IMG/VR virus record: IMGVR_UViG_3300032315_000691
Span: 1-21,228 of that record
From: a virus
DNA: 21,228 nucleotides
Reading direction: 5' to 3' (one strand)
Part shown: piece after piece, positions 14,326 to 21,228 of the stretch
Position numbering within the stretch: the stretch's first letter is position 1
Layout: each line of letters opens with the position of its first letter
Position numbers and translations under genes: made by a program
The notes under the pieces: generated by a model
Databases searched by the model: none
What the model saw: the letters and a program-made list of their open reading frames with translations, nothing else
What the model was told of the DNA's origin: nothing

Positions 14326-14333
14326 TATAAATA
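14326..14333 (+). promoter_or_regulatory. T4-type late promoter (TATAAATA) in the divergent gap
   Basis: Perfect late consensus in the 60-base gap between the minus-strand oxygenase and the 622-aa adhesin. With T4 spacing transcription starts near 14339, giving a short leader with GAAGGG (14356-14361) before ATG 14369. No TATAAATA is found on the minus strand of this gap, so the oxygenase gene may depend on a different class of promoter. Confidence 0.8.
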
Positions 14334-14368
14334 TTAAAAACTAATTTGAGTTTCCGAAGGGTGTCTTT

Positions 14369-16237
14369 ATGTCAGAACTACGAGTTCCAACTTTAAATGT
14401 TACAGGTAATTTATCTGCTAACACTATTTATGATCCTAATTATGCAAAGAGCATAAACTCTACTAGCGTAGGTATAGATCCTGGTTCTTACATTGGGTTT
14501 ACCAGTAACGTTGCTTCCATTAAGTCTAGTTCTGTTACTCTAAAAACACCAGTTGCATTTTCGAATTTAACTGTCAATAGTATATCTGTAACAAAAGTTT
14601 ATTCAGAAACAGTAAACGCACAAATATTTACTGCCAATGGAACTTGGTCAAAACCAACTTGGGCTACCACAGGCAACGAACTTGTTATGGTTCAACTATG
14701 GGGTGGTGGTGGTTCAGGCAGTCATGATCCTGGAGCAACTGCTTCTGGCGGTGGAGGCGGTGCTTATGTGCAAGGGTATTTCAAAGCAATTCAGTGTAAT
14801 TCTGTTTGTAACGTTGTTGTTGGAGTAGGTGGAGCAGCACCTGCCGACGAAAATCCAGGAAACAATGGTGGAAACTCTATTTTTTATGCTAATACCACAA
14901 TCAGTTTAGTTGCTTACGGTGGAGCTGGTGGGTTTGCTAACACTACTGCCACAGGCGGTGGTGCTGGTGGCGGTTGGTTGGGTGTTGGAACATCTACGGG
15001 TGTTGCAGCTACTGGTGGTGCACCACTAGGAGGAACTATAAGTGCGACAGAATCTACAAGAACTTCTACATTTGGTGGTGGAGCTGGATCAAATTCTTCT
15101 ACGGGCGGTATAGGCGGATCCTCAGTTTATGGTGGAGGTGGTGGCGGTTTCAATACATCTAATGCTGGTTCTTCTATTTTTGGCGGTGGTGGTGGTACTT
15201 TTACCGGAGCTTTTGGAACATCCATATATGGTGGACGTGGTGCTAATGCAACTAATACTACTGCCGGAATTCCTGGTGGTGGTGGAACTATTACTGGTGC
15301 TGGAGCTCGTGGCGAAGTTAGAGTATACACATTTAGATATCTAGACGAAATTCAAACAAGATACGTTCTTACTACTCCTGGTGAAACAGCAGTAAAAGTT
15401 CCTGCAGGATACACAACAGCCACAATTAAACTTTGGGGTGGTGGAGGAGGCGGAGGCGCTTCTTGGGATGGTTTAGGTGGTATTGGTGGTGCTGGAGGAT
15501 TTGTAAAAGGTACAGTTTCAGTTACTGCTGGCGAAACATTGTTTGCATTTACTGCTGAAGGTGGAGAAGGTGGGCTTACTGCACCAAACGGTGGTGGTTC
15601 AGGTGGATCTTGGTCTGGTGTTTTCAGAGGTTCAACTCCGTTACTTATAGCTGGTGGTGGAGGCGGCGGAGGTGGTGGTCGTGATGCCACAGTCGCTGGC
15701 GGTTCTGGTGGAGGTGGTGGTGGAACTACAGGTCTATCAGGCGGCAATGGTGGTGCTGCAGGCGGTGGTGGTGGATCTCAAGTTGCTGGCGGTTCTGGTG
15801 GCAATGGTGATGGTGCTAATGCATCAGATGGTGGTTATCTTGTCGGTGGTGATGCTGTCAACGCAAGTAGAGCAGCTGCTCTAAATGGTTCCGATGGTAT
15901 TATAACATCTACTTCAGGTTTATCCGGAAGAGGCGGCTATGAAAGTGGTCGTGGCTCCGGTGGTGGTGGTGGTGCTGGTTACTACGGAGGCGGCGGTGGT
16001 GGTCGTGGCGGTAACGGTAACGATGACTCTGGTGCTGGAGGAGGTGGCGGTTCAAGTTACGTTACTGGCGCAACATCAGTAACAAACACTCAAGGTTCAT
16101 CCGGATCTACTACTGCTCCTGGAACTGCAGATGCTGATTATATAAGCGGTGTTGCTGCTGGTGGTAATAGAGGCGCAGCTTCTGGAAATTCAGGATCTTA
16201 CGGTGGTAATGGATTGGTAGTTATAGAGTTTGCATAA
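14369..16237 (+). CDS. Two-domain glycine-rich adhesin with an ALK/LTK-type Gly-rich domain, 622 aa
   Basis: Residues 1-85 are a short stalk (MSELRVPTLNVTGNLSA...). Domain 1 (about 85-325) starts at AQIFTANGTWSKPTW (W93), has VMVQLWGGGG, a C-N-S-V-C motif in FKAIQCNSVCNVVVGVGG, Gly-rich loops with repeated SS(I/V)(F/Y)GGGGG blocks and ends GARGEVRVY. Domain 2 (about 328-622) starts VKVPAGYTTATIKLWGGGG and contains PLLIAGGGGGGGGG, GGAGYYGGGGGGRGGNGND and AGGGGGSSYVTG, ending GGNGLVVIEFA. That order (AGGGGGG, G-YYGGGGG, GGGGSSY) matches the Gly-rich domain shared with ALK/LTK receptors and many bacterial and phage proteins. Domain 1 is paralogous to the next two genes. It has its own late promoter. 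Probably a host-recognition tip protein. Confidence 0.82.
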   Translation: MSELRVPTLNVTGNLSANTIYDPNYAKSINSTSVGIDPGSYIGFTSNVASIKSSSVTLKTPVAFSNLTVNSISVTKVYSETVNAQIFTANGTWSKPTWATTGNELVMVQLWGGGGSGSHDPGATASGGGGGAYVQGYFKAIQCNSVCNVVVGVGGAAPADENPGNNGGNSIFYANTTISLVAYGGAGGFANTTATGGGAGGGWLGVGTSTGVAATGGAPLGGTISATESTRTSTFGGGAGSNSSTGGIGGSSVYGGGGGGFNTSNAGSSIFGGGGGTFTGAFGTSIYGGRGANATNTTAGIPGGGGTITGAGARGEVRVYTFRYLDEIQTRYVLTTPGETAVKVPAGYTTATIKLWGGGGGGGASWDGLGGIGGAGGFVKGTVSVTAGETLFAFTAEGGEGGLTAPNGGGSGGSWSGVFRGSTPLLIAGGGGGGGGGRDATVAGGSGGGGGGTTGLSGGNGGAAGGGGGSQVAGGSGGNGDGANASDGGYLVGGDAVNASRAAALNGSDGIITSTSGLSGRGGYESGRGSGGGGGAGYYGGGGGGRGGNGNDDSGAGGGGGSSYVTGATSVTNTQGSSGSTTAPGTADADYISGVAAGGNRGAASGNSGSYGGNGLVVIEFA

Positions 16238-16246
16238 GGGTTAAAC

Positions 16247-17281
16247 ATGTCACAAGTAAATACTGCTAAATTATCGACAGATAGTGTAATTATTGCTGGT
16301 AACTTAATTATTACCAGTGCTACAAGTAATTTGACTATTCAAGCAAACACAACAACTATGATAGTTGGTAATAGCACAGCAAATGTTACAATAAACACAA
16401 CTGCGATTAGTTTAGGAAATTCTACTTCTAATACAACAATTAATACTACTGCGTTTTCGACCTCTAATTTAACTTATAATAGTGTAACCTATGACCGCAT
16501 ATCAAACAGTTCAAATATATCAAACGCACAAATTTTTACTGCCAATGGAACTTGGACAAAACCATCATGGGCTACTGCTAATGATTTAGTAACAATCATG
16601 CTTTGGGGTGGTGGTGGTGGAGGAACAAACGTTCCAGCCGTAGGTTCTGGCAGCGGTGGGGGTGGAGCGTGTGTTATAGTCTCCAAGCTTGCTGGAGAAT
16701 GTAATGCTATTTGTAATGTTGTGGTGGGTGCAGGAGGAATATCAAATATTGCAGCATCAGCAGCTGCAGCTGGTAATGCTACAAGTGGTGGTAATTCAAT
16801 ATTCTGGTCCAATAGTAGTTTCTCAATAATAGCGTATGGTGGAGCTGGATCTTTTGCTAATAGCACATCCGCTGCAGGAGGTAGTGGTGGTGGTTGGTTT
16901 AGTGCAGGAACTATTTTAGGTGCTGGTGGTGATCCTTTAGGTGGTGCTCGTGGAACAGCAGCGAGTGCTACTGGTGGAGCATCTACTTTTGGAGGAGGAG
17001 GTGGTGCAGGACCTGGATCAACTACAGCAAATAACAACCAATCAGGGGGCGACTCTGTTTATGGTGGTGGTGGTGGTGCCAATTACAGTACTGGAAATGG
17101 TGGTGATTCAATTTTTGGAGGAGGCGGTGGTTCATACAACACACCAGGTGGTTCTTCGATATTTGGGGGTCAAGGTGGCAACGTATCAATAGCTGCAACA
17201 GCTCCAGGTGGTGGAGCAGGTATCAGTAGCAATGGCGCTCGCGGCGAAGTTCGTGTGTTTGTAACAAAGACAGCAGGTTAA
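16247..17281 (+). CDS. Glycine-rich adhesin, 344 aa, paralogue of domain 1 of the preceding gene
   Basis: AAGGG (16236-16240) overlaps the upstream stop and precedes ATG 16247. Residues 1-95 are a stalk of short Asn/Thr/Ser repeats (VGNSTANVTINTTAISLGNS). From ~96 it follows the preceding protein almost step for step: AQIFTANGTWTKPSWA, LVTIMLWGGGGGG, a CNAICNVVVGAGG stretch with the same C-x3-C pair, GNSIFWSNSSFSIIAYGGAG, a GWFSAGT block, then SVYGGGGG, SIFGGGGG and SSIFGG repeats and GARGEVRVF near the end. It has only the one Gly-rich domain. The parallel arrangement points to tandem gene duplication followed by divergence of the loops, as expected for receptor-binding proteins. The receptor is unknown. 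Confidence 0.82.
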   Translation: MSQVNTAKLSTDSVIIAGNLIITSATSNLTIQANTTTMIVGNSTANVTINTTAISLGNSTSNTTINTTAFSTSNLTYNSVTYDRISNSSNISNAQIFTANGTWTKPSWATANDLVTIMLWGGGGGGTNVPAVGSGSGGGGACVIVSKLAGECNAICNVVVGAGGISNIAASAAAAGNATSGGNSIFWSNSSFSIIAYGGAGSFANSTSAAGGSGGGWFSAGTILGAGGDPLGGARGTAASATGGASTFGGGGGAGPGSTTANNNQSGGDSVYGGGGGANYSTGNGGDSIFGGGGGSYNTPGGSSIFGGQGGNVSIAATAPGGGAGISSNGARGEVRVFVTKTAG

Positions 17282-17282
17282 A

Positions 17283-18806
17283 ATGTCAACATTAAATGTA
17301 GCTAATGCAACAGTAACAGATACAGGATTATCTGGTAGCGTTATTGTAAACTCTTTAAACGTATTAAACAATGCAATTATTTTAGGCAATTCCTCAGTAA
17401 ATAGCTCTGTAATTACTGTTGGTAATGTAGTAGCTAATTCTTCTGGATTAAATACTCCATTATTGGTTGTTGGTGGTCAATCGTTTAATGGATTTTATGG
17501 TGGAATCCTTGATTATCAAGAATTTGCTCTTAGCGGCACATGGAATAACCCATATTATGCATCGGCTGGTTTAACTTACACATATTATACACAAAGTTCA
17601 AGTACAAACCCAACGACTGAAGCTGGATTAGATGCGTTATTTAACACTGTAACAGTCAGTCCAACAGTAACTTTCGGTGGTTCCGGAACACATTCTACTA
17701 CCATAAATTGGGCAGATGTAGCTACTACTGGAGCTGGAGGTGCTACAGGATCTAAACCTGCATATCTTCCGGCTGGTCAATTTTCTTGGATGGTAGAGGG
17801 ATATATACTTGCTCCCGAAACTGGTACATACTTTTTTGGTTGTGATGGCGACGATGCTATGGATGTTTTTGTAAATGGTGTTAATGTTGCTAATTTTTAT
17901 GGTGGTCACGGGTTCGCAGCTTCATGGACGGCTGGCGTAGGACAAGTTTCTGGCTCAATAAGTTTAACAGCTGGACAATACTACACGTTTAGAGCAAGAA
18001 TGCAAGAAGGTGGAGGTGGTGATGGATTTCAGGTCGGTTGGAGAAAACCAAGCGATGGTTCTATTGCATTAATCCCTTCTAGTGTATTTTTTAAAAGTAC
18101 AACTGGAGCTCCAGCAGGATTAACAGGAACAGAGCAAGTAATAGTTTATGCTATCGCTGGTGGCGGTGGCGGTTCTTCTAACAACACTGTCTCAATTGGT
18201 GGTGGTGGTGGTGGTGCTGGTATTATAACATATGAATTGTCAGATTTAGGAACAACTGTTGCAGTAACTGTTGGTACAGGAGGAAGTGCTTCTAGAACAA
18301 CAACAACAGCCACAGGCACTGCTGGTAGCGGATCAAATTCTTCTTTCGGATCTTTTACTGTTTGTGGTGGTGCGGGTGCATCTCCAACTACTGGAGGCGG
18401 TGGTGGTGGAACATTCAGTAATGGAGCTACTACTGGAGCAGGTGGAACTCCATTGGGTGGTGCTACAGGAGCTCCTGGAGGCGCATCAACTTACGGAGGT
18501 GGTGGAGGTGGTAATGCATCTGGTGCTGCTGGTGGATCAAGTATATTTGGAGGCGGTGGTGGCGCAAGAAATGCTAACTCTGGCGGTAATTCAATATACG
18601 GCGGTGGTGGTGGCGCTGCTGCAAACTCCAACCAAACAATGGTTGGTGGAACTTCTGCATTTGCAGGTTCTGGCGGTGCTGCTAACACTTCGGGCGCATA
18701 CGCTGGAATTATCCCAGGAGGCGGTGGCGGAGCATCTAATAATGCAGCAAACACAGGCGCGCGAGGTGAAGTTCGCGTGTGGGTAATAGGATTACAAGCA
18801 ACATGA
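17283..18806 (+). CDS. Glycine-rich adhesin with an inserted PA14-like domain, 507 aa
   Basis: The ATG lies one base after the upstream stop. Residues 1-80 are the usual stalk (MSTLNVANATVTDTGLSGSV). A strand like the start of the Gly-rich domain follows (YQEFALSGTWNNPYYA, W87), then a PA14-like module at about 96-272: FSWMVEGYILAPETGTYFFG, C-D-G-D-D-AMDVFVNG, ISLTAGQYYTFRARM and FQVGWRKPSDGSIALIPSSV match the 'G.I..P.TG.Y.F...SDD....V.G' pattern of PA14/GLEYA carbohydrate-binding domains. The Gly-rich domain resumes at TEQVIVYAIAGGGGGS, runs through repeated S(S/N)I(F/Y)GGGGG blocks and ends GARGEVRVWVIGLQAT. The module therefore appears to be inserted in the Gly-rich domain between its first two strands. 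Carbohydrate binding is likely for PA14 but the sugar is unknown. Confidence 0.83.
   Translation: MSTLNVANATVTDTGLSGSVIVNSLNVLNNAIILGNSSVNSSVITVGNVVANSSGLNTPLLVVGGQSFNGFYGGILDYQEFALSGTWNNPYYASAGLTYTYYTQSSSTNPTTEAGLDALFNTVTVSPTVTFGGSGTHSTTINWADVATTGAGGATGSKPAYLPAGQFSWMVEGYILAPETGTYFFGCDGDDAMDVFVNGVNVANFYGGHGFAASWTAGVGQVSGSISLTAGQYYTFRARMQEGGGGDGFQVGWRKPSDGSIALIPSSVFFKSTTGAPAGLTGTEQVIVYAIAGGGGGSSNNTVSIGGGGGGAGIITYELSDLGTTVAVTVGTGGSASRTTTTATGTAGSGSNSSFGSFTVCGGAGASPTTGGGGGGTFSNGATTGAGGTPLGGATGAPGGASTYGGGGGGNASGAAGGSSIFGGGGGARNANSGGNSIYGGGGGAAANSNQTMVGGTSAFAGSGGAANTSGAYAGIIPGGGGGASNNAANTGARGEVRVWVIGLQAT
17568..18098 (+). other. PA14-like domain coding segment
   Basis: Covers about residues 96-272 of the 507-aa adhesin. 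It is bordered by two stretches encoding AGLT (17565-17576 and 18114-18125) with different codons. The CDGDDAMDVFVNG segment corresponds to the Asp-rich, often Ca-binding, loop of PA14 domains. Confidence 0.75.
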
Positions 18807-19579
18807 TAACCAAGCAACAAATAAAGCAAATAGCACCAAACTCAAAGGACGAGATTATTGATCCTTTGGTTCAGTATCTAAACATTCATATGCCAAAATA
18901 TGAAGTAAACACATACCTGCGTGTATGTCATTTTCTTTCACAAGCTGCTCACGAATCTGCATCTTTCCGCACACTTGAAGAATATGCCTCCGGCGCTGCT
19001 TATGAAGGTCGTAAAGATTTAGGTAACACAAAGCCTGGAGATGGTGTTCGTTACAAAGGTCGTGGTATTTTCCAACTTACAGGCAGAGCAAACTACCGCA
19101 CTATCGGTGCTAAGATTGGTATGGATCTTGAAAACAATCCTGAGCTTGCTGAGACTCCAGAAGTTTCAGTTTTAACTGCTCTTGAATATTGGCAGTCAAG
19201 AAAGCTTAACGCTCTTGCTGACGCTGATAATGTTGAGCTCATTACTCGTCGTATTAACGGTGGTCTAAACGGGTTCGACGACCGTAAAAAATACTTGGCT
19301 AGATCTAAACAAATTATACCTAAAAACTTCAATTTTGTTCCACCTCCTGCACAACCAATGGATCCTATTGTGCCACCTATCGTGGTTGCTAAAGTTGGTG
19401 ATGACTCTCCTTACGTTGCTGACCTTCAAAATATGTTAATTAGGAAGGGCGCTAAGATAACTGCTGATGGAGCGTTTGGTCCTAAAACAGAACAAGCAGT
19501 TAAAGAATTTCAACAAAAAAACGGTTTAACAGTAACAGGTTCTATCAATACTGATACTTTAAACAAACTAATGGTGTAA
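18803..19579 (+). CDS. Endolysin: GH19 chitinase-type muramidase with C-terminal peptidoglycan-binding domain, 258 aa
   Basis: The start is ATG 18803, overlapping the upstream TGA (ATGA). Residues ~1-175 form a glycoside hydrolase 19 domain: CHFLSQAAHESASFRTLEEY contains the catalytic Glu E51 and the second acidic candidate E60; RYKGRGIFQLTGRANYRTIG is the conserved GH19 core; EYWQSRKLNALAD and TRRINGGLNG complete the fold. A Pro-rich linker (FVPPPAQPMDPIVPPIV, ~178-194) leads to a PG_binding_1 domain (residues ~198-258: SPYVADLQNMLIRKGAKITA, DGAFGPKTEQAVKEFQ). There is no signal peptide, so export would rely on a holin, which fits the next gene. It cuts the glycan strands of host peptidoglycan at lysis. 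Confidence 0.93.
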   Translation: MITKQQIKQIAPNSKDEIIDPLVQYLNIHMPKYEVNTYLRVCHFLSQAAHESASFRTLEEYASGAAYEGRKDLGNTKPGDGVRYKGRGIFQLTGRANYRTIGAKIGMDLENNPELAETPEVSVLTALEYWQSRKLNALADADNVELITRRINGGLNGFDDRKKYLARSKQIIPKNFNFVPPPAQPMDPIVPPIVVAKVGDDSPYVADLQNMLIRKGAKITADGAFGPKTEQAVKEFQQKNGLTVTGSINTDTLNKLMV

Positions 19580-19581
19580 AC

Positions 19582-19863
19582 ATGGAAGAAAGCTGGATCA
19601 AACAATATTGGAGACCTGCAATTGCATGGCAGTATCTTGCTGTCTGTATTTTTGATTTCATTATTTTCCCCGCAACTTATATGTATTTCTCTCAACAGCA
19701 ATGGAATCCCATTACGCTGAAAGAAGGCGGTTTCTATCATCTTGCTATGGCAGCAATCATTGGTGTTGCAGCATGGACTCGCGGGCAAGAGAAAATCACA
19801 AAAATAATGAATGGTGAAGAAATAGAAAAAACAACAACTCAAACACCAACAGGTAAGAAATAA
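19582..19863 (+). CDS. Holin-like membrane protein, 93 aa
   Basis: It begins two bases after the endolysin stop. MEESWIKQYWRPAIAWQYLA opens a first hydrophobic helix (about 12-36, ending PATYMYF) and a second runs about 51-66 (YHLAMAAIIGVAAW), followed by the basic end TRGQEKITKIMNGEE. The pattern 'W.KQYWRP...', 'ITL..GG..HLA..AI.GV.AWTRGQEK' is that of small holins of marine T4-like and related phages. The protein would form lesions in the inner membrane that release the endolysin. Place and topology support this, but size and topology alone do not exclude another small membrane protein. Confidence 0.78.
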   Translation: MEESWIKQYWRPAIAWQYLAVCIFDFIIFPATYMYFSQQQWNPITLKEGGFYHLAMAAIIGVAAWTRGQEKITKIMNGEEIEKTTTQTPTGKK

Positions 19864-21228
19864 TGAAAAGACTAAGAGATATTTTAGAACAATCCGCCGC
19901 TGATGAAGGACGAAATCAAGTTCAGCGAAAAAGATTAGACATTCCAGTAAATGAAAAAGTAGTATCTAATTCTTGGAAAACAACAAAAGATCTTCCAGTT
20001 CCAAAATTTGATAAATATCAAGACGCCCCTAAAGCTGAAACTTCAAAAAATTCTTTTACAGATAACATTAAAAGTTTTTTTGGCTATGGTAAAATTCAAG
20101 ATAGAGTTCCTAAGTCTGAAATACAAGTGGATAAACCTTTACCACCACCACAAAAAACAAATCGCATTTTTCCTGATGTTCCACCAAAAAAACAGTTTGG
20201 TGATGACACAAAGATGAGATTACTTTCTAAAGGTATAAAACCACCAGAAGAAAATCCTAATGCACCAAAAGCATCACCAGTAGCGGCAGATAAACCTACT
20301 CAAGTAACTTTTCCGATGCCCGCTGCTGATGGAACAAGTAGAATTACACCAAATGATAATGTAGATTTTACTGGTTCAAGATATGATCTTGGTAACGGAC
20401 AAACTGTTGATCCTTCAAAAGTTACCAATAAAATAAATCCTCAGCGTGAAATTAAACTTCGCAAAGATTATCGTTCGCCTCCTGCTGGATATCCAGACTC
20501 AATTAAAGATCGTCTTGCTGCGGCAGAAGCTGGTAATGAACCACCAATGCCAGGTTCTGGTCCTTACAAGACAAAGCAGTCTGATCCATTAAAAACTCCT
20601 CCAATAATTGTTACACCTGATAAACCTTTAGTGACTAGCAAACCCAATAGTGCTTTGACTGCTGCTGGTTATGATCAATCGGGTAAAAAGATTACCGCTA
20701 TACCAAAACCAAAGTTGAGACCTGAAAGACCCTCTGATGTAATTCCCAGTGGTCCTGGAATTACAACTCCTGGTTCTATGATTTACATTGAGCCAAAGCA
20801 ACAAAAACTTCAAGATCGTGTACCACAGCAGAAAATACAAGATCGTGTACCACAGCAGAAAATACAAGATCGTGTACCACAATCTGCAATTAATCCAAAA
20901 CCAACTTCAGCTGGTCCTTATGCTCCAGCGCAATCTGATGATCCATTTCATCAGCGTTATGCGAAAACTGCTTCTTATCTTGGACAAGTTCCTCGTGATA
21001 GAAAACCACCAGAAAAACAAAAACCTATTCAGAACCTATATCAAATTAATAAGGGCGACACTCTTGAGAAAGTTGCTAGAAGATTTGGTGGTAAAAACTG
21101 GAAAGAAACTCTTAAAGGTATAAGAGAGAAAAATCCAAATATTAAAGAAAGAGCATTGAAGATCGGAAGCGAATTGTTATTACCTGAAGCCGCAAAACCA
21201 ATTACTGATCGTATAAAACAAGATCAAA
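19863..21228 (+). CDS. Pro/Lys-rich protein with LysM-like domain, 3' truncated by window
   Basis: The ATG at 19863 shares its A with the holin stop (TAATG). The frame stays open to the last base (455 codons visible). MKRLRDILEQSAADEGRN is followed by ~370 residues of low-complexity, probably disordered sequence rich in Pro, Lys, Gln and Asp. The heptad KIQDRVP occurs at ~76 and again in a tandem 9-residue repeat near 317-340. A LysM-like domain begins at LYQINKGDTLEKVARRFGG and continues NWKETLKGIREKNPN and LKIGSELLLPE (about 390-440). LysM binds N-acetylglucosamine polymers such as peptidoglycan. The context next to the lysis genes suggests a cell-wall or virion-associated role, but the product may continue into a catalytic domain beyond the window. 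Function uncertain. Confidence 0.75.
   Translation, partial: MKRLRDILEQSAADEGRNQVQRKRLDIPVNEKVVSNSWKTTKDLPVPKFDKYQDAPKAETSKNSFTDNIKSFFGYGKIQDRVPKSEIQVDKPLPPPQKTNRIFPDVPPKKQFGDDTKMRLLSKGIKPPEENPNAPKASPVAADKPTQVTFPMPAADGTSRITPNDNVDFTGSRYDLGNGQTVDPSKVTNKINPQREIKLRKDYRSPPAGYPDSIKDRLAAAEAGNEPPMPGSGPYKTKQSDPLKTPPIIVTPDKPLVTSKPNSALTAAGYDQSGKKITAIPKPKLRPERPSDVIPSGPGITTPGSMIYIEPKQQKLQDRVPQQKIQDRVPQQKIQDRVPQSAINPKPTSAGPYAPAQSDDPFHQRYAKTASYLGQVPRDRKPPEKQKPIQNLYQINKGDTLEKVARRFGGKNWKETLKGIREKNPNIKERALKIGSELLLPEAAKPITDRIKQDQ
20811..20881 (+). repeat. 27-bp tandem repeat, about 2.6 copies, in the LysM protein gene
   Basis: Two identical 27-base units (20811-20837 and 20838-20864) and 17 bases of a third (20865-20881). 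The unit is a multiple of three and encodes the nonapeptide QDRVPQQKI in frame. Exact identity between units points to recent slippage or duplication. A single diverged version of the heptad (KIQDRVPKS) occurs near 20088. Confidence 0.95.

Noticed and set aside
15352-15747. Long minus-strand Pro-rich frames, here and at 4070-4432, 11787-12119, 16489-17037 and 18491-18829
   Set aside because: They are the reverse complement of Gly-rich coding sequence (GGN read as NCC Pro codons), with no ribosome binding sites or recognisable domains.
18779-18802. Upstream start for the endolysin
   Set aside because: It would extend into the end of the adhesin gene; ATG 18803 overlaps the stop as ATGA and gives the usual GH19 N-terminus.
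20010-20017. GATAAATA as a further late promoter
   Set aside because: It lies inside the open frame of the LysM protein with no gene start nearby downstream; similar chance matches occur near 856 and 11614.

Overview
The window is a stretch of late structural and lysis genes from a tailed phage with contractile-tail (T4-like) transcription signals. The reasons are: (i) two perfect T4-type late promoters (TATAAATA at 4817-4824 and 14326-14333) placed just before fibre genes, plus a close variant at 128-135; (ii) a run of tail-fibre/adhesin genes with overlapping or abutting starts and stops; (iii) a free-standing GIY-YIG homing endonuclease; (iv) an endolysin-holin pair. Base composition is AT-rich, and the N-terminal style of the fibre proteins (MAEKDFVVKNGL..., MSTLxVxN...) resembles uncultured marine myoviruses. 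The host is not shown by the sequence; a Gram-negative marine bacterium is an inference.

Layout. 2-112 is the 3' end of a structural gene. 168-917 is a GIY-YIG/NUMOD3 endonuclease whose ribosome binding site lies in a hairpin behind a late-promoter-like box. 986-1195 is a small coiled-coil protein. 1234-9960 is a cluster of fibre genes: a 768-aa repeat fibre with a GC-rich foreign-looking insert, a Gly-rich adhesin, a tail assembly chaperone, a 1363-aa repeat fibre, a gp53-like small fibre and a small protein ending in an S74 intramolecular chaperone. 9964-14308 is the most unusual part: a Gly-rich adhesin that runs into a Hint (intein/hedgehog-type) domain, a sulfotransferase-like gene, a 101-aa Gly/Pro-rich ORF that looks like the missing C-terminal half of the adhesin, an unrecognised 334-aa protein and, on the minus strand, a protein with two 2-oxoglutarate/Fe(II) oxygenase domains. 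14369-18806 holds three tandem Gly-rich adhesins; one carries an ALK/LTK-type Gly-rich domain and one a PA14 domain. 18803-19863 is the lysis pair (GH19 endolysin with peptidoglycan-binding domain, holin-like protein). 19863 to the end is a Pro/Lys-rich LysM protein that runs out of the window.

How it fits together. Most of the window builds alternative receptor-binding tips. At least six small proteins share a short MSxLxVxN-like N-terminus, suggesting a common docking or assembly signal. The 10.6-14.3 kb cassette looks like a set for modifying such adhesins after translation: Hint cleavage, sulfation, and hydroxylation of Pro-rich or collagen-like segments. That link rests on gene neighbourhood only. 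No tRNA, rRNA, CRISPR array, insertion sequence or strong rho-independent terminator was seen, and no gene-free stretch exceeds about 70 bases.
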